From assembly GCA_964640955.1 (NCBI GenBank), contig CAZXJI010000001.1, positions 186,001-250,000 on the forward strand: a DNA stretch of 64,000 nt, written 5' to 3'. The notes below the pieces were generated by a model, which was not told where the DNA came from, searched no databases, and saw nothing but the letters and a program-made list of their open reading frames with translations. Position 1 is the first letter of the stretch. Each line of letters opens with the position of its first letter. Made by a program: the position numbers and the translations under genes. Source of the DNA: CAXXOK01 sp964640955 (GTDB taxonomy: Bacteria; Bacillota; Clostridia; Christensenellales; Aristaeellaceae). Positions 44,242 to 52,380 of the stretch are shown piece after piece.

Positions 44242-46248
44242 TCAGCTGACGGAGGAATCCCGGAACGCCTTTTGCATCAGTTCCAGCGCGCGCGTGCGCA
44301 GGTCTTCGCAAACCTCCGCCTCATATCCGCCTTCCGTAAGCGTCCGGGCGCATTCCGCCGCTTCCGAAAGCAGCTTCAGGTTGCCCAGCTCCACCCCGCC
44401 CGGCAAAAGCGCCACGCCGTGCTGGCGCGTGCCCAGCAGCTCGCCCGGCCCGCGCAGCTCCAGGTCCTTGCGCGCGACCTCGAAGCCGTCGTTCGTATGT
44501 GCCAGCACGCGCAGGCGTTCGTTTTCCGCGGCGACCAGAAAGCACCAGCTTTCCCCTGTTCCGCGCCCCACGCGCCCGCGCAGCTGGTGCAGTTGCGCCA
44601 GACCGTAGCGCTCGGCGTTTTCCACCACCATCACGGTCGCGGCGGGCACGTTGACGCCCACCTCGATGACGGTCGTCGCCACCAGCGCGCGCAGGCGCCC
44701 CTCGGCAAAATCCGCAAGCACCTTCGCCTTTTCGGCCGAGGGCTGGCGGCCGTGCGTCAGCCCTACGGAAATGCCTTTGAGCGGCCCGCGGCACAGCGCC
44801 TCGAAGAGGCTTACGACCGCCTTGCGCTGGTCGTCGGCTTCGTCCTCCTCCACGAGGGGGCACACCACGTAGGCCTGCCGGCCCTTTTCCAGCTCCCCGC
44901 GCACGAAACGGTACATGTCCGCCCGCTTTTCCACGGGCACCACGCGGGTGTGCACGGGCAGGCGGCCAGGCGGCAGCTCGTCCACCACGGACACGTCCAG
45001 ATCGCCGAACATCGCCAGCGCCAGCGTGCGCGGGATGGGCGTGGCGGACATCACCAGCAGGTGCGGCTGCAATCCCCCGCCCTTTTGCAAAAGCTGGGTG
45101 CGCTGCCGAACGCCGAAGCGGTGCTGCTCGTCGGTCACGCACAGGGCGAGGTTGGCATAGGCGACGTTCTCCCCGATCATCGCGTGGGTGCCGATGACCG
45201 CCTGCCACCGCCCGGAGGCGATCGCTCCCAGCGCGTGCCTGCGTTCGGCGGCGGGCATGCCGCCCAGCAGCAGCCCGCAGGAGACGCCCATGGGTGCCAG
45301 CACCTTTTTCGCGCTTTCGTAGTGCTGGCGGGCGAGAATCTCGGTGGGCGCCATGAGCGCCGCCTGGCAGCCCGCCTCCGCGCACATGCGCATGGCCCCG
45401 AAGGCCAGCGCGGTCTTGCCGCAGCCCACGTCCCCCTGCACCATGCGCGCCATGGCGACGGGTTTGCGCAGGTCGGCGGCGATCTGCACAAGCGTGCGCG
45501 CCTGCGCGCCGGTCGGCGTAAAGGGCATGCGCTTCCAGTATTCGCTTTCCGCCCCGGCGGGCACGCGCAGCGCGCGGCCCTCCCGGCGGCGGTTCTTCAT
45601 TTCGGAAACGGCAATCTGGTAAAGCAGCAGCTGTTCGAAGGCGAAGCGCCGCTGCCCCGCGGAAGCCTGCGCCATGCTCGCGGGCGCGTGCAGGGCGCGC
45701 ACCGCCTCCGGCGCGGACAGCAGGCCGTAGCGCGCAAGCAGCGCCGCCGGGAGCGTTTCGCGGCAGACGGTTTGCGCCTCCGCAAGCGCCTGCCCCACCA
45801 GCGAAACGTGCGTCTTTTGCGGCAGGCCGTCGATGGGCCGGTACACCGGCACGATGCGCAGGCTGTCCTCGATCGAGGGATTGAGAATATGCGGCTTGCG
45901 CCCCGTTTTGTCCACCCTACCGAAAAACAGGAAGCGCGTGCGTTTCAGCAGCACGTCCTTCATCCAGGGCTGGTTGAACCACACGCCCTGCATGATCCCC
46001 GTCTCGTCGTCGAACTCGCAGGTGACGCGGCTGCGCTTGCCGAAGCGGCTGATTTTGGGTTCGCCGATCCGCCTAAGGAGCAGCGTCTGCCGCTCGCCGT
46101 CCCGCGCGCCTGAAACGGTCGTCTGCTCGCCCAGATCCTTGTATTTCAGGGGCGCGGCATATAAAAGATCACGCAACGAGTCGATGCCCGCTGCGTGCAA
46201 TGCTGCCAGTCTCGCTTTGCCGACGCCCTGAAGGTCGCTCAGCTCCAT
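44242..46248 (-). CDS. recG: ATP-dependent DNA helicase RecG
   Basis: A 668-residue RecG that reverses stalled replication forks. The N-terminal wedge/OB domain (about 1-240), Walker A VQGDVGCGKTALA, the DExH-like VTDEQHRFG, and the C-terminal helicase motifs and RVGRGTGESWCFL are intact. Length is slightly shorter than usual (about 680-690). It follows the DAK2 gene by two bases, the usual Firmicutes order. Confidence 0.96.
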   Translation of the reverse strand: MELSDLQGVGKARLAALHAAGIDSLRDLLYAAPLKYKDLGEQTTVSGARDGERQTLLLRRIGEPKISRFGKRSRVTCEFDDETGIMQGVWFNQPWMKDVLLKRTRFLFFGRVDKTGRKPHILNPSIEDSLRIVPVYRPIDGLPQKTHVSLVGQALAEAQTVCRETLPAALLARYGLLSAPEAVRALHAPASMAQASAGQRRFAFEQLLLYQIAVSEMKNRRREGRALRVPAGAESEYWKRMPFTPTGAQARTLVQIAADLRKPVAMARMVQGDVGCGKTALAFGAMRMCAEAGCQAALMAPTEILARQHYESAKKVLAPMGVSCGLLLGGMPAAERRHALGAIASGRWQAVIGTHAMIGENVAYANLALCVTDEQHRFGVRQRTQLLQKGGGLQPHLLVMSATPIPRTLALAMFGDLDVSVVDELPPGRLPVHTRVVPVEKRADMYRFVRGELEKGRQAYVVCPLVEEDEADDQRKAVVSLFEALCRGPLKGISVGLTHGRQPSAEKAKVLADFAEGRLRALVATTVIEVGVNVPAATVMVVENAERYGLAQLHQLRGRVGRGTGESWCFLVAAENERLRVLAHTNDGFEVARKDLELRGPGELLGTRQHGVALLPGGVELGNLKLLSEAAECARTLTEGGYEAEVCEDLRTRALELMQKAFRDSSVS

Positions 46249-46250
46249 GG

Positions 46251-47903
46251 TTATTCCACCGATATCAGATAATAGTACAGCGGTTGTCCGCCCATGTGGA
46301 TTTCCACGTCGCAGTCGGTGAACTGGTCGGTAATCTCGCCGGTCAGGGTCTGCGCGTCGCTCTCGTCGACTTCCTTGCCGTAGTAGACGGTGATCAGTTC
46401 GTCGTCCTCGGTCACGATTTTCTGCATCAGTTCCAGCGCCACGTCGTGAACGTCGCTGCCGCTGACGATCACCTTGCCGTTGTAAAGCCCGATAATATCC
46501 CCCTGCTTGATGTGCAGGTCCTCGATCTCGCTGTCGCGAACGGCGTAGGTCACCGTGCCGGTGCGCACGCGCTGGGCGGATTCCTCCATGCGGCGCGCGT
46601 TCTCCTCCGCGTCTACCTCGCCCTGGAAGGCGACCGCCGCAGCGATGCCCATGGCGACGTTCTTGGTGGGAATGACGAACACCTTTTTATCTTCGGTCAT
46701 TTCCGCGGCCTGGTGCGCCGCCAGAATGACGTTGCCGTTGTTGGGCAGGACGAACACGCATTTCGCGTTCACCTTTTCGATGGCGGCGCCGATGTCCTCG
46801 ATGCTGGGGTTCATCGTCTGGCCGCCCTCCACGATCTGGTCCACCGCCAGATCGGCGAAGATCTGGTTAAAGCCCGCGCCCAGCGACACGGCCACGATTC
46901 CATACTCCTTGGGCGGCTCCGCGCCCGCTTCCTTTTCGGCGGTTTCGGCGAGGTTATCGCGCCGCTGCTGAACCATGTTCTCGATCTTCAGCCCCACCAG
47001 TTCGCCCAGCGTCAGCCCGTATTCCAGCGCCCGACCGGGGTTGTTGGTGTGCACGTGCACCTTGACCAGCGACAGGTCGCCCACCACCAGCACGCAGTCG
47101 CCGATGCGGTTCAGGCGGCGGCGGAAGGTATCCACGTCCTCCTCGCCGATGCCGGGGAGGAGGTTCTGGACGAGAAACTCGGTACAATAGGCGAACTTGA
47201 TCTCCTCCAGCGCGCCGTGGTCGTCCTTGAAGGCGGCCGCGCCCTCGCCGGCAAATTCCGCCCGCTCCTCGGGGATTTCCTCGCCCCGGAGCACGGCCGC
47301 GTAGCCGGTGTAAATCAGCAAAAGTCCGCGGCCGCCCGCGTCCACCACCCCGGCCTGGGTCAGCGCCGGGAGCATCTGCTGTGTTTTTTTGAGAATCGCG
47401 TCGCCGGTGGTGAGAATGTTATCAAAAAGCGCGTCGTAATCCTCCGGCGCCCGTTCCGCCTGCTTCGTCGCCTCTTCGGCGATTACGCGGGCCACGGTGA
47501 GGATGGTGCCTTCCTTGGGCTTCATCATGGCCTTGTAGGCCGTTTCGGAACCGCTCTTGAGCGCCGCGGCGAACTGCCGCGGGGTGATGCGCTCCACCCC
47601 GTCCAGGGCGTGGGCGAAACCGCGGTAAAGCTGCGAGGTGATCACCCCGCTGTTGCCGCGCGCGCCGCGCAGGGCGCCCTTGGCCAGCGCGGCGGCCGCC
47701 TCGCCCGCGTTCAGGTATTCCTTCTGCCCCAGTTCCTTGGTCGCCGACGCCATTGTCAGCGACATGTTCGTGCCGGTATCGCCGTCCGGCACGGGGAACA
47801 CGTTGAGCGCGTCGACTTTTTCGCGGTTTTTATCCAGCATCGCCGCGCCTGCCAAAACCATGTCGCGCAGCAGAAGACCGTCTATCGTCTTAGTCTGTAC
47901 CAA
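46251..47903 (-). CDS. DAK2 domain fatty-acid-kinase-like protein (YloV/FakA type)
   Basis: A 550-residue protein. The N-terminal DAK2 domain (about 1-200) has ALNVFPVPDGDTGTN, the nucleotide and Mg2+ site. The central part and the C-terminal domain match YloV/FakA proteins, which phosphorylate fatty acids held by FakB (DegV family). No fakB lies in this window. The start is TTG, preceded by AGGAGGGAC. It is flanked by asp23 and recG. Confidence 0.92.
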   Translation of the reverse strand: MVQTKTIDGLLLRDMVLAGAAMLDKNREKVDALNVFPVPDGDTGTNMSLTMASATKELGQKEYLNAGEAAAALAKGALRGARGNSGVITSQLYRGFAHALDGVERITPRQFAAALKSGSETAYKAMMKPKEGTILTVARVIAEEATKQAERAPEDYDALFDNILTTGDAILKKTQQMLPALTQAGVVDAGGRGLLLIYTGYAAVLRGEEIPEERAEFAGEGAAAFKDDHGALEEIKFAYCTEFLVQNLLPGIGEEDVDTFRRRLNRIGDCVLVVGDLSLVKVHVHTNNPGRALEYGLTLGELVGLKIENMVQQRRDNLAETAEKEAGAEPPKEYGIVAVSLGAGFNQIFADLAVDQIVEGGQTMNPSIEDIGAAIEKVNAKCVFVLPNNGNVILAAHQAAEMTEDKKVFVIPTKNVAMGIAAAVAFQGEVDAEENARRMEESAQRVRTGTVTYAVRDSEIEDLHIKQGDIIGLYNGKVIVSGSDVHDVALELMQKIVTEDDELITVYYGKEVDESDAQTLTGEITDQFTDCDVEIHMGGQPLYYYLISVE

Positions 47904-47927
47904 AGGTTTGTCCCTCCTGAGGGTTTA

Positions 47928-48278
47928 TTAGACGCGAACACCTTCCACCGAAATATTCACGCGGCGAACTTTCACGCCCGTCATGCTTTCCAGCTTATAA
48001 CGAACGGTTTCCACGATCGTTTTACAAACTTCGGCGATGGAGATGCCGTACTCGACGATGATAAACAGATCCACGTCGAGCATATCGTCCACGAGCTTGA
48101 TCTGCACGCCCTTGGTGAGGTTCTCCCGTCCCAGCCACTGAACAAGACCGTCTTTCGCTCTCTTGCTGGACATCGCGACGATGCCGTAGCATTCCAGCGC
48201 GGCGTAGCCGACCACCTTCAACATGACGTCTTCGGTGATATAGACCGTGCCGATATCGTTCTTGATCTTACATTCCAT
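47928..48278 (-). CDS. Asp23/Gls24 family envelope stress response protein
   Basis: A 116-residue single-domain Asp23 protein. IGTVYITEDVMLKVVGYAALECYGIV and the VDLFIIVEYGISIAEVCKTI region are typical of the YloU group. An ATG ten bases after AGGAGG was preferred to one directly adjacent. It begins the asp23-DAK2-recG operon. Confidence 0.92.
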   Translation of the reverse strand: MECKIKNDIGTVYITEDVMLKVVGYAALECYGIVAMSSKRAKDGLVQWLGRENLTKGVQIKLVDDMLDVDLFIIVEYGISIAEVCKTIVETVRYKLESMTGVKVRRVNISVEGVRV

Positions 48279-48446
48279 ATTGTACATGCCTCCTTGCAAC
48301 GATGGATGCATCACCGGCAAACATGACCCGCCTGTAAAAAGTGCATAACGAGTCACGATGATTATACATGAATCCTCCGCGTTTCGCAACCGCTTCCCCC
48401 CAACTTTTCGCCGCGACCGTCTCCGGCCGACTTCCTTTACAGGCGA

Positions 48447-48474
48447 TTTACAACGGCGCGATCTGTGTTATAAT
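48447..48474 (+). promoter_or_regulatory. Promoter of the repeat-rich membrane protein gene
   Basis: TTTACA (48447-48452) and a perfect TATAAT (48469-48474) are 16 bases apart. The leader to the ATG at 48632 is about 150 bases and holds no recognisable riboswitch. Confidence 0.75.
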
Positions 48475-48631
48475 AGGGAAGAATGCGCGCGTCTTTTGCC
48501 GCATGACGCTTTTTAACGTTTTTCCATGCGCGGCCGCGGAGGGTTTGCGACGCGGCGGAGGGCCGGGCGCGCCGGGGAGACCGGCGTGCGCGAAGGTCGG
48601 AAGCGTATACCTATGCCACAGGAGATGCAGC

Positions 48632-50473
48632 ATGAACAGCAACCGGAAAAAATACGCCAGCACGCCGACCTACGGCATGCAAAAGCGCAACTTTGCCAAA
48701 AAACAGGCGTCCGCCCAGCCGACGCCCACGCCCGATTTTACGCAGCACAGCGCGGACGCGGGTGTTCCCGTCACGCCCTTTCCGCTGCAAAACCCCTTCA
48801 TCCCGGATCCCTATGCGGGCGCGCCCGCGCAGGCTTCCGCGCCCGTTTATTACCCCAACCCGTCCGCCGGTCCGCAGGGCATGGCGCCGGGCGCGGGTGC
48901 AAACCCGTTCATGTCCGCGCCCGGCGTGAACGGCTACGGCGCTTATCCGCCGCAGAACCTCAATACGCCCAATTTCGGGCAGCCGCTGGGCAATTCGGTG
49001 CCGTCCATGCAGCCAACCGGCTACTCGCCTCGCGCGCAGGGCTTCGTGCCGCCCGCCTTCAACCAGGGCGGCGCAGGAGAAGCGCCAAACGCCGCGCCGG
49101 CCGCGGCGATGAACGCCGGCGTACCCGGCGGTTTCGGCGCCGTTCCCGGCCCGGGCGTGCAGCCCGCGGCGAGCCCCTACGGAGTCTTCCCTGCCGGCGG
49201 AATGCAGACCGGGGCACCCGGCGGAATGCAAAGCGGGATGCAGAGCGGAATGCCCGGCGGAGTGCAAAGCGGAATGCCCGGCGGAGTGCAAAGCGGGATG
49301 TCCGGCGGGGTGCCCCCGTACGGCAACGCGCCCTATAACGGAAGCGCCGCGGGGATGCCCGGCATGATGAACGCTTCGGGCGGCGGCTTCTCCGGCCCCA
49401 GCCAGCCGTACCCCGGCCTGGGCGGCGCGGCCAGGCCCACGCCCAAGCCCCCCACGGACATGGACAAGGTGCTGAAAATACTGCTGTTCGGCGTTCTGCC
49501 CGTGCTGTTCGTGCCTTGCGTGTTCGTCACCCACACCTTCGATTTTCTCCGTTACCTGTTTATCATTCTGACCGTCGTCACCCTGAGCGTTCTGTGGTAT
49601 CGGCAATCCTTCTCCTCGGGGCTGCGCACCACGCTGTCGGTCATCTATCTGGCGCTGAGCATCGTCGTCATCTCGCTGCTGGTCGGCAGCAGCGACCGGG
49701 ACGTGACGCAGACCTCCGGCAGCGTAAACGCCGCGGGAAACGCGCAGACGACGGTGGAGGCGCAGGCCACGGCGACCGTCACGCCGGAGGCGCAGGAAAC
49801 GCCCGCGCCCACCGAGGACACCGGCGCCTCCGAGGCGGAAGCGCGCCTGTCCACGTTTATGGATTACTGGTCGGTCAACAACATCGAGGAAATGGTCAAC
49901 TTCGTCTCGCCCAGCTGGGCCGCCGGGCAGGATGCCCCCGCGCAGGCGCTGTTCATGCTCATCAGCAACCGTACGCCGCTCAACTACACCATCGAGAGCA
50001 TTTCCGGCACGGCGGGCGATTCGTCCCGCACCGTCACCATGAGCGCGGACATCGACAAGAACAACGGCAAGGATCCCACGCGCTACCGCTTCACGATCCT
50101 CATGGTCAGCTCGGATAACGAATGGTACGTGGATCCCAATTCGCTGGCCACCAACGACGAGGAGGAGGCCACGGCCACGCCCGCGCCGGGACAGACGACC
50201 ATTTCGCAGTCTCTCGCGCCGCGCATGACGGTTACGCCCATCCCCGCCGCGGATACGAAGCTGTACTATAACCCCGACGGCGGCAAGTACTATCATCTCG
50301 ATCCCAACTGCTCGTCCATCAATTCCAAGTACCTGCCACTGACATCCTATTTCCTGTACAGCGAACTGGACGATCCGCCCTACAGTTCGCTGACGCCGTG
50401 CCTTAAATGCGGCGCGCCCACCCAGTCGCTGGGCGATCTGGCCGCGGAGGCAACCGCCACGCCGACGCCGTAA
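48632..50473 (+). CDS. Large membrane protein with Gly/Met/Gln repeats and Cys/His C-terminal domain
   Basis: A 613-residue protein with no family I recognise. Residues 1-270 are disordered and rich in Pro, Gln, Gly, Ala and Met, with tandem GMQSG / GMPGGVQS units at about 190-225. Three membrane segments follow (about 280-350), then a Thr/Ala/Glu linker and a soluble domain (about 395-515). The last 70 residues contain YYNPDGGKYYHLDPNC and PCLKC, like a small zinc-binding module of the Ada/CxxC type. The ATG follows AGGAG. It has its own promoter and terminator. Confidence 0.65.
   Translation: MNSNRKKYASTPTYGMQKRNFAKKQASAQPTPTPDFTQHSADAGVPVTPFPLQNPFIPDPYAGAPAQASAPVYYPNPSAGPQGMAPGAGANPFMSAPGVNGYGAYPPQNLNTPNFGQPLGNSVPSMQPTGYSPRAQGFVPPAFNQGGAGEAPNAAPAAAMNAGVPGGFGAVPGPGVQPAASPYGVFPAGGMQTGAPGGMQSGMQSGMPGGVQSGMPGGVQSGMSGGVPPYGNAPYNGSAAGMPGMMNASGGGFSGPSQPYPGLGGAARPTPKPPTDMDKVLKILLFGVLPVLFVPCVFVTHTFDFLRYLFIILTVVTLSVLWYRQSFSSGLRTTLSVIYLALSIVVISLLVGSSDRDVTQTSGSVNAAGNAQTTVEAQATATVTPEAQETPAPTEDTGASEAEARLSTFMDYWSVNNIEEMVNFVSPSWAAGQDAPAQALFMLISNRTPLNYTIESISGTAGDSSRTVTMSADIDKNNGKDPTRYRFTILMVSSDNEWYVDPNSLATNDEEEATATPAPGQTTISQSLAPRMTVTPIPAADTKLYYNPDGGKYYHLDPNCSSINSKYLPLTSYFLYSELDDPPYSSLTPCLKCGAPTQSLGDLAAEATATPTP
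49200..49312 (+). repeat. Imperfect tandem repeats inside the Gly/Met-rich region
   Basis: Units around GGAATGCCCGGCGGAGTGCA and GGGATGCAAAGC recur about six times with a basic 15- or 30-base period, encoding GMxxG(V)QS. Such tracts change length easily by slippage. Confidence 0.75.
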
Positions 50474-50497
50474 CCGGCCCGATTTGCGGCCACACGT

Positions 50498-50530
50498 CAA
50501 AGCGCGCCCCTCTCTTGGGGGCGCGCTTTG
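50498..50530. terminator. Bidirectional terminator between convergent genes
   Basis: CAAAGCGCGCCCC pairs exactly with GGGGCGCGCTTTG. It ends the repeat-rich gene and the minus-strand acetyltransferase transcript. Confidence 0.82.
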
Positions 50531-50555
50531 GTATTATATCCGGTCATTCGACCGT

Positions 50556-51674
50556 TCAGGACAGCTCCAGTTCGTATTGCCGGTAGACGCGGTAGCGTTC
50601 CGCGCCGGTGCGCTCGGTGGCGAGGATGCTGGGCAGGTTGGTCTCGTCGATGGTGGAGGCTTCCACCTCCTCGATGCCCAGCGCTTTCGCCCGCTCGTAG
50701 GCCGACAGGGTCATGGCGACGTTGACGGCCTTGTTCTGGTAATCGGGCGTCACGAACATCATGCTGCAGCGCACCGCTTTCACCTTGCCGAACATCAGCC
50801 GCGCCCAGCCGAAGGGGAACAGCTTGCCCCGGCTGCCTTTGAGCAGGCGGTTGTAATCCGGAAAGCACACCAGGATGCCGATGGGGCGCGTACCCGCGTA
50901 GGCCATGACGATCAGGTCGGTCTTGGTGTAGAACAGCAGCGATTTCATCTCGTCGAGGATGTCGCTCTGCGTGGGGGGCGTCAGCTCCCAGTCGTCGGGA
51001 AACGCCTCGTCCACCACGCGCGCCACCTCGCCGGCCAGCTCGCGGGCCTTATTCCGCCGCAGGTCCACGTGCTCCACGCGGAACTGGAAGCGCTTTTGCG
51101 CCATGTCGCTCAGGCCCCGGTAATCGCCGGCGGGAAAATCGGCGAGGCGGAGGCGGTAGGCGTAGTGGTCGCGGTGCTTTACAAAGCCGTATGCGGTGAA
51201 AATATCGTTGTAATACGGCGGGTTGTAGGGGTTGAAGATCATGGGCGGGCCGTCGAAGCCCTCGAAAAGCAGGCCCTTGCTGAAATCGTCGAAGCCGGGG
51301 GTGTTGGGCCCCACCACGCGAGTCATGCCCTGTTCCTTCAGGTACTCCACGGCCGCGTCCAGCACGGCGCGGGCGTACTCCAGATTGTTCTCGCTTTCGA
51401 ACAGGCTCACGTAGCCGCGCTTCTCGCCGATGCGCGCGTTGAGGCGTTCGTCCACGCCCGCCAGCACGCGCGCCACGGGGCGGTCGTCGTCGTAGGCCAT
51501 GAAAAAGGCGTGCTCGCCGCTGAGCAGAGGGTTGTTCTCGCCCAGCAGCAGTTTCAGCTGCATGCCGTACATCGGCGCCACCCAATTGGGGTCGCCGCGG
51601 TACAGCCGTCGTGGCAGCTCCATAAAATCGTGGATACCCTTCCTGGTTTTTTCTAGCGTTTCCACGTGGATCAT
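50556..51674 (-). CDS. GNAT-fold acetyltransferase-like protein
   Basis: A 372-residue protein. It resembles the two-domain N-acetyltransferase-like family seen next to various genes in Clostridia. The C-terminal half carries GNAT-like stretches (FVTPDYQNKAVNVAMTLSAYERAKALGIEEVEASTIDETN). The N-terminal half (about 20-190; MELPRRLYRGDPNWVAPM) is conserved in that group. Substrate is unknown. It lies 47 bases after engB and may be the last gene of the proteostasis cluster transcript. Confidence 0.75.
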   Translation of the reverse strand: MIHVETLEKTRKGIHDFMELPRRLYRGDPNWVAPMYGMQLKLLLGENNPLLSGEHAFFMAYDDDRPVARVLAGVDERLNARIGEKRGYVSLFESENNLEYARAVLDAAVEYLKEQGMTRVVGPNTPGFDDFSKGLLFEGFDGPPMIFNPYNPPYYNDIFTAYGFVKHRDHYAYRLRLADFPAGDYRGLSDMAQKRFQFRVEHVDLRRNKARELAGEVARVVDEAFPDDWELTPPTQSDILDEMKSLLFYTKTDLIVMAYAGTRPIGILVCFPDYNRLLKGSRGKLFPFGWARLMFGKVKAVRCSMMFVTPDYQNKAVNVAMTLSAYERAKALGIEEVEASTIDETNLPSILATERTGAERYRVYRQYELELS

Positions 51675-51721
51675 ACGGGATACCCCCTTCGGTTTTGGCC
51701 GGGCGATCCCCGTCCGTCGCG

Positions 51722-52378
51722 TTACGGGCGTTGTTCCCCGCTTTTCGCGGTTTGATTTGTACTGATTGTATCACAATCCGCGTCCGCGCTCAATGCCGCG
51801 GGCACTTCCTTTTCGATTTTCGCCAGCAGTTCCGCGCGCCCCGCGCCCGTGACCGAGGAAAACGGGAGCACTTCCCAGGGCTGCACGAGCAGGGCGCGGC
51901 AGATGGGCGCCAGTTGCCTGCTCAGCGCCCCGCGGCTGATCTTGTCCGCCTTGGTCGCCACGACCGTGAAGGGGATGCCCATATGGCGGAGGTAGCGGTT
52001 CATGGCTACGTCGTCGGCGGTCGGCTCGTGGCGGATGTCCACCAAGTGCAGTACGTGCTCAAGCAGCGTGCTTTGCCGGAAGTACTCCTCCATCATCTCG
52101 CCCCAGCGCTGCTTTTCCGCCTTGTTCACCTTGGCGAAGCCGTAGCCAGGCAGATCGACCAGGTGGAAGGCTCCGTTGATCAGAAAGACGTTGATCAGCC
52201 GCGTCTTTCCCGGGGTGGAGCTGGTTTTGCACAGCTTTCTGCGGTTGCAAAGGGCGTTGATGAGCGAGCTTTTGCCCACGTTGCTTTTGCCCACCACCGC
52301 CAGTTGCGGCAGGGTGACGGGCGGCTCCTGCGCGTAGCGCGCGAGGCTTGTGACGAACGAAGCGGATCGTATTTCCAT
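51722..52378 (-). CDS. engB: Ribosome biogenesis GTPase EngB/YsxC
   Basis: A 218-residue GTPase needed for 50S ribosome assembly. G1 GKSNVGKS (30-37), a TPGKT switch, DLPGYG (G3) and TKADK (G4) are present. The C-terminal tail of about 20 residues is extra. It starts two bases after the lon stop, as in many Firmicutes. Confidence 0.95.
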   Translation of the reverse strand: MEIRSASFVTSLARYAQEPPVTLPQLAVVGKSNVGKSSLINALCNRRKLCKTSSTPGKTRLINVFLINGAFHLVDLPGYGFAKVNKAEKQRWGEMMEEYFRQSTLLEHVLHLVDIRHEPTADDVAMNRYLRHMGIPFTVVATKADKISRGALSRQLAPICRALLVQPWEVLPFSSVTGAGRAELLAKIEKEVPAALSADADCDTISTNQTAKSGEQRP

Positions 52379-52380
52379 CG

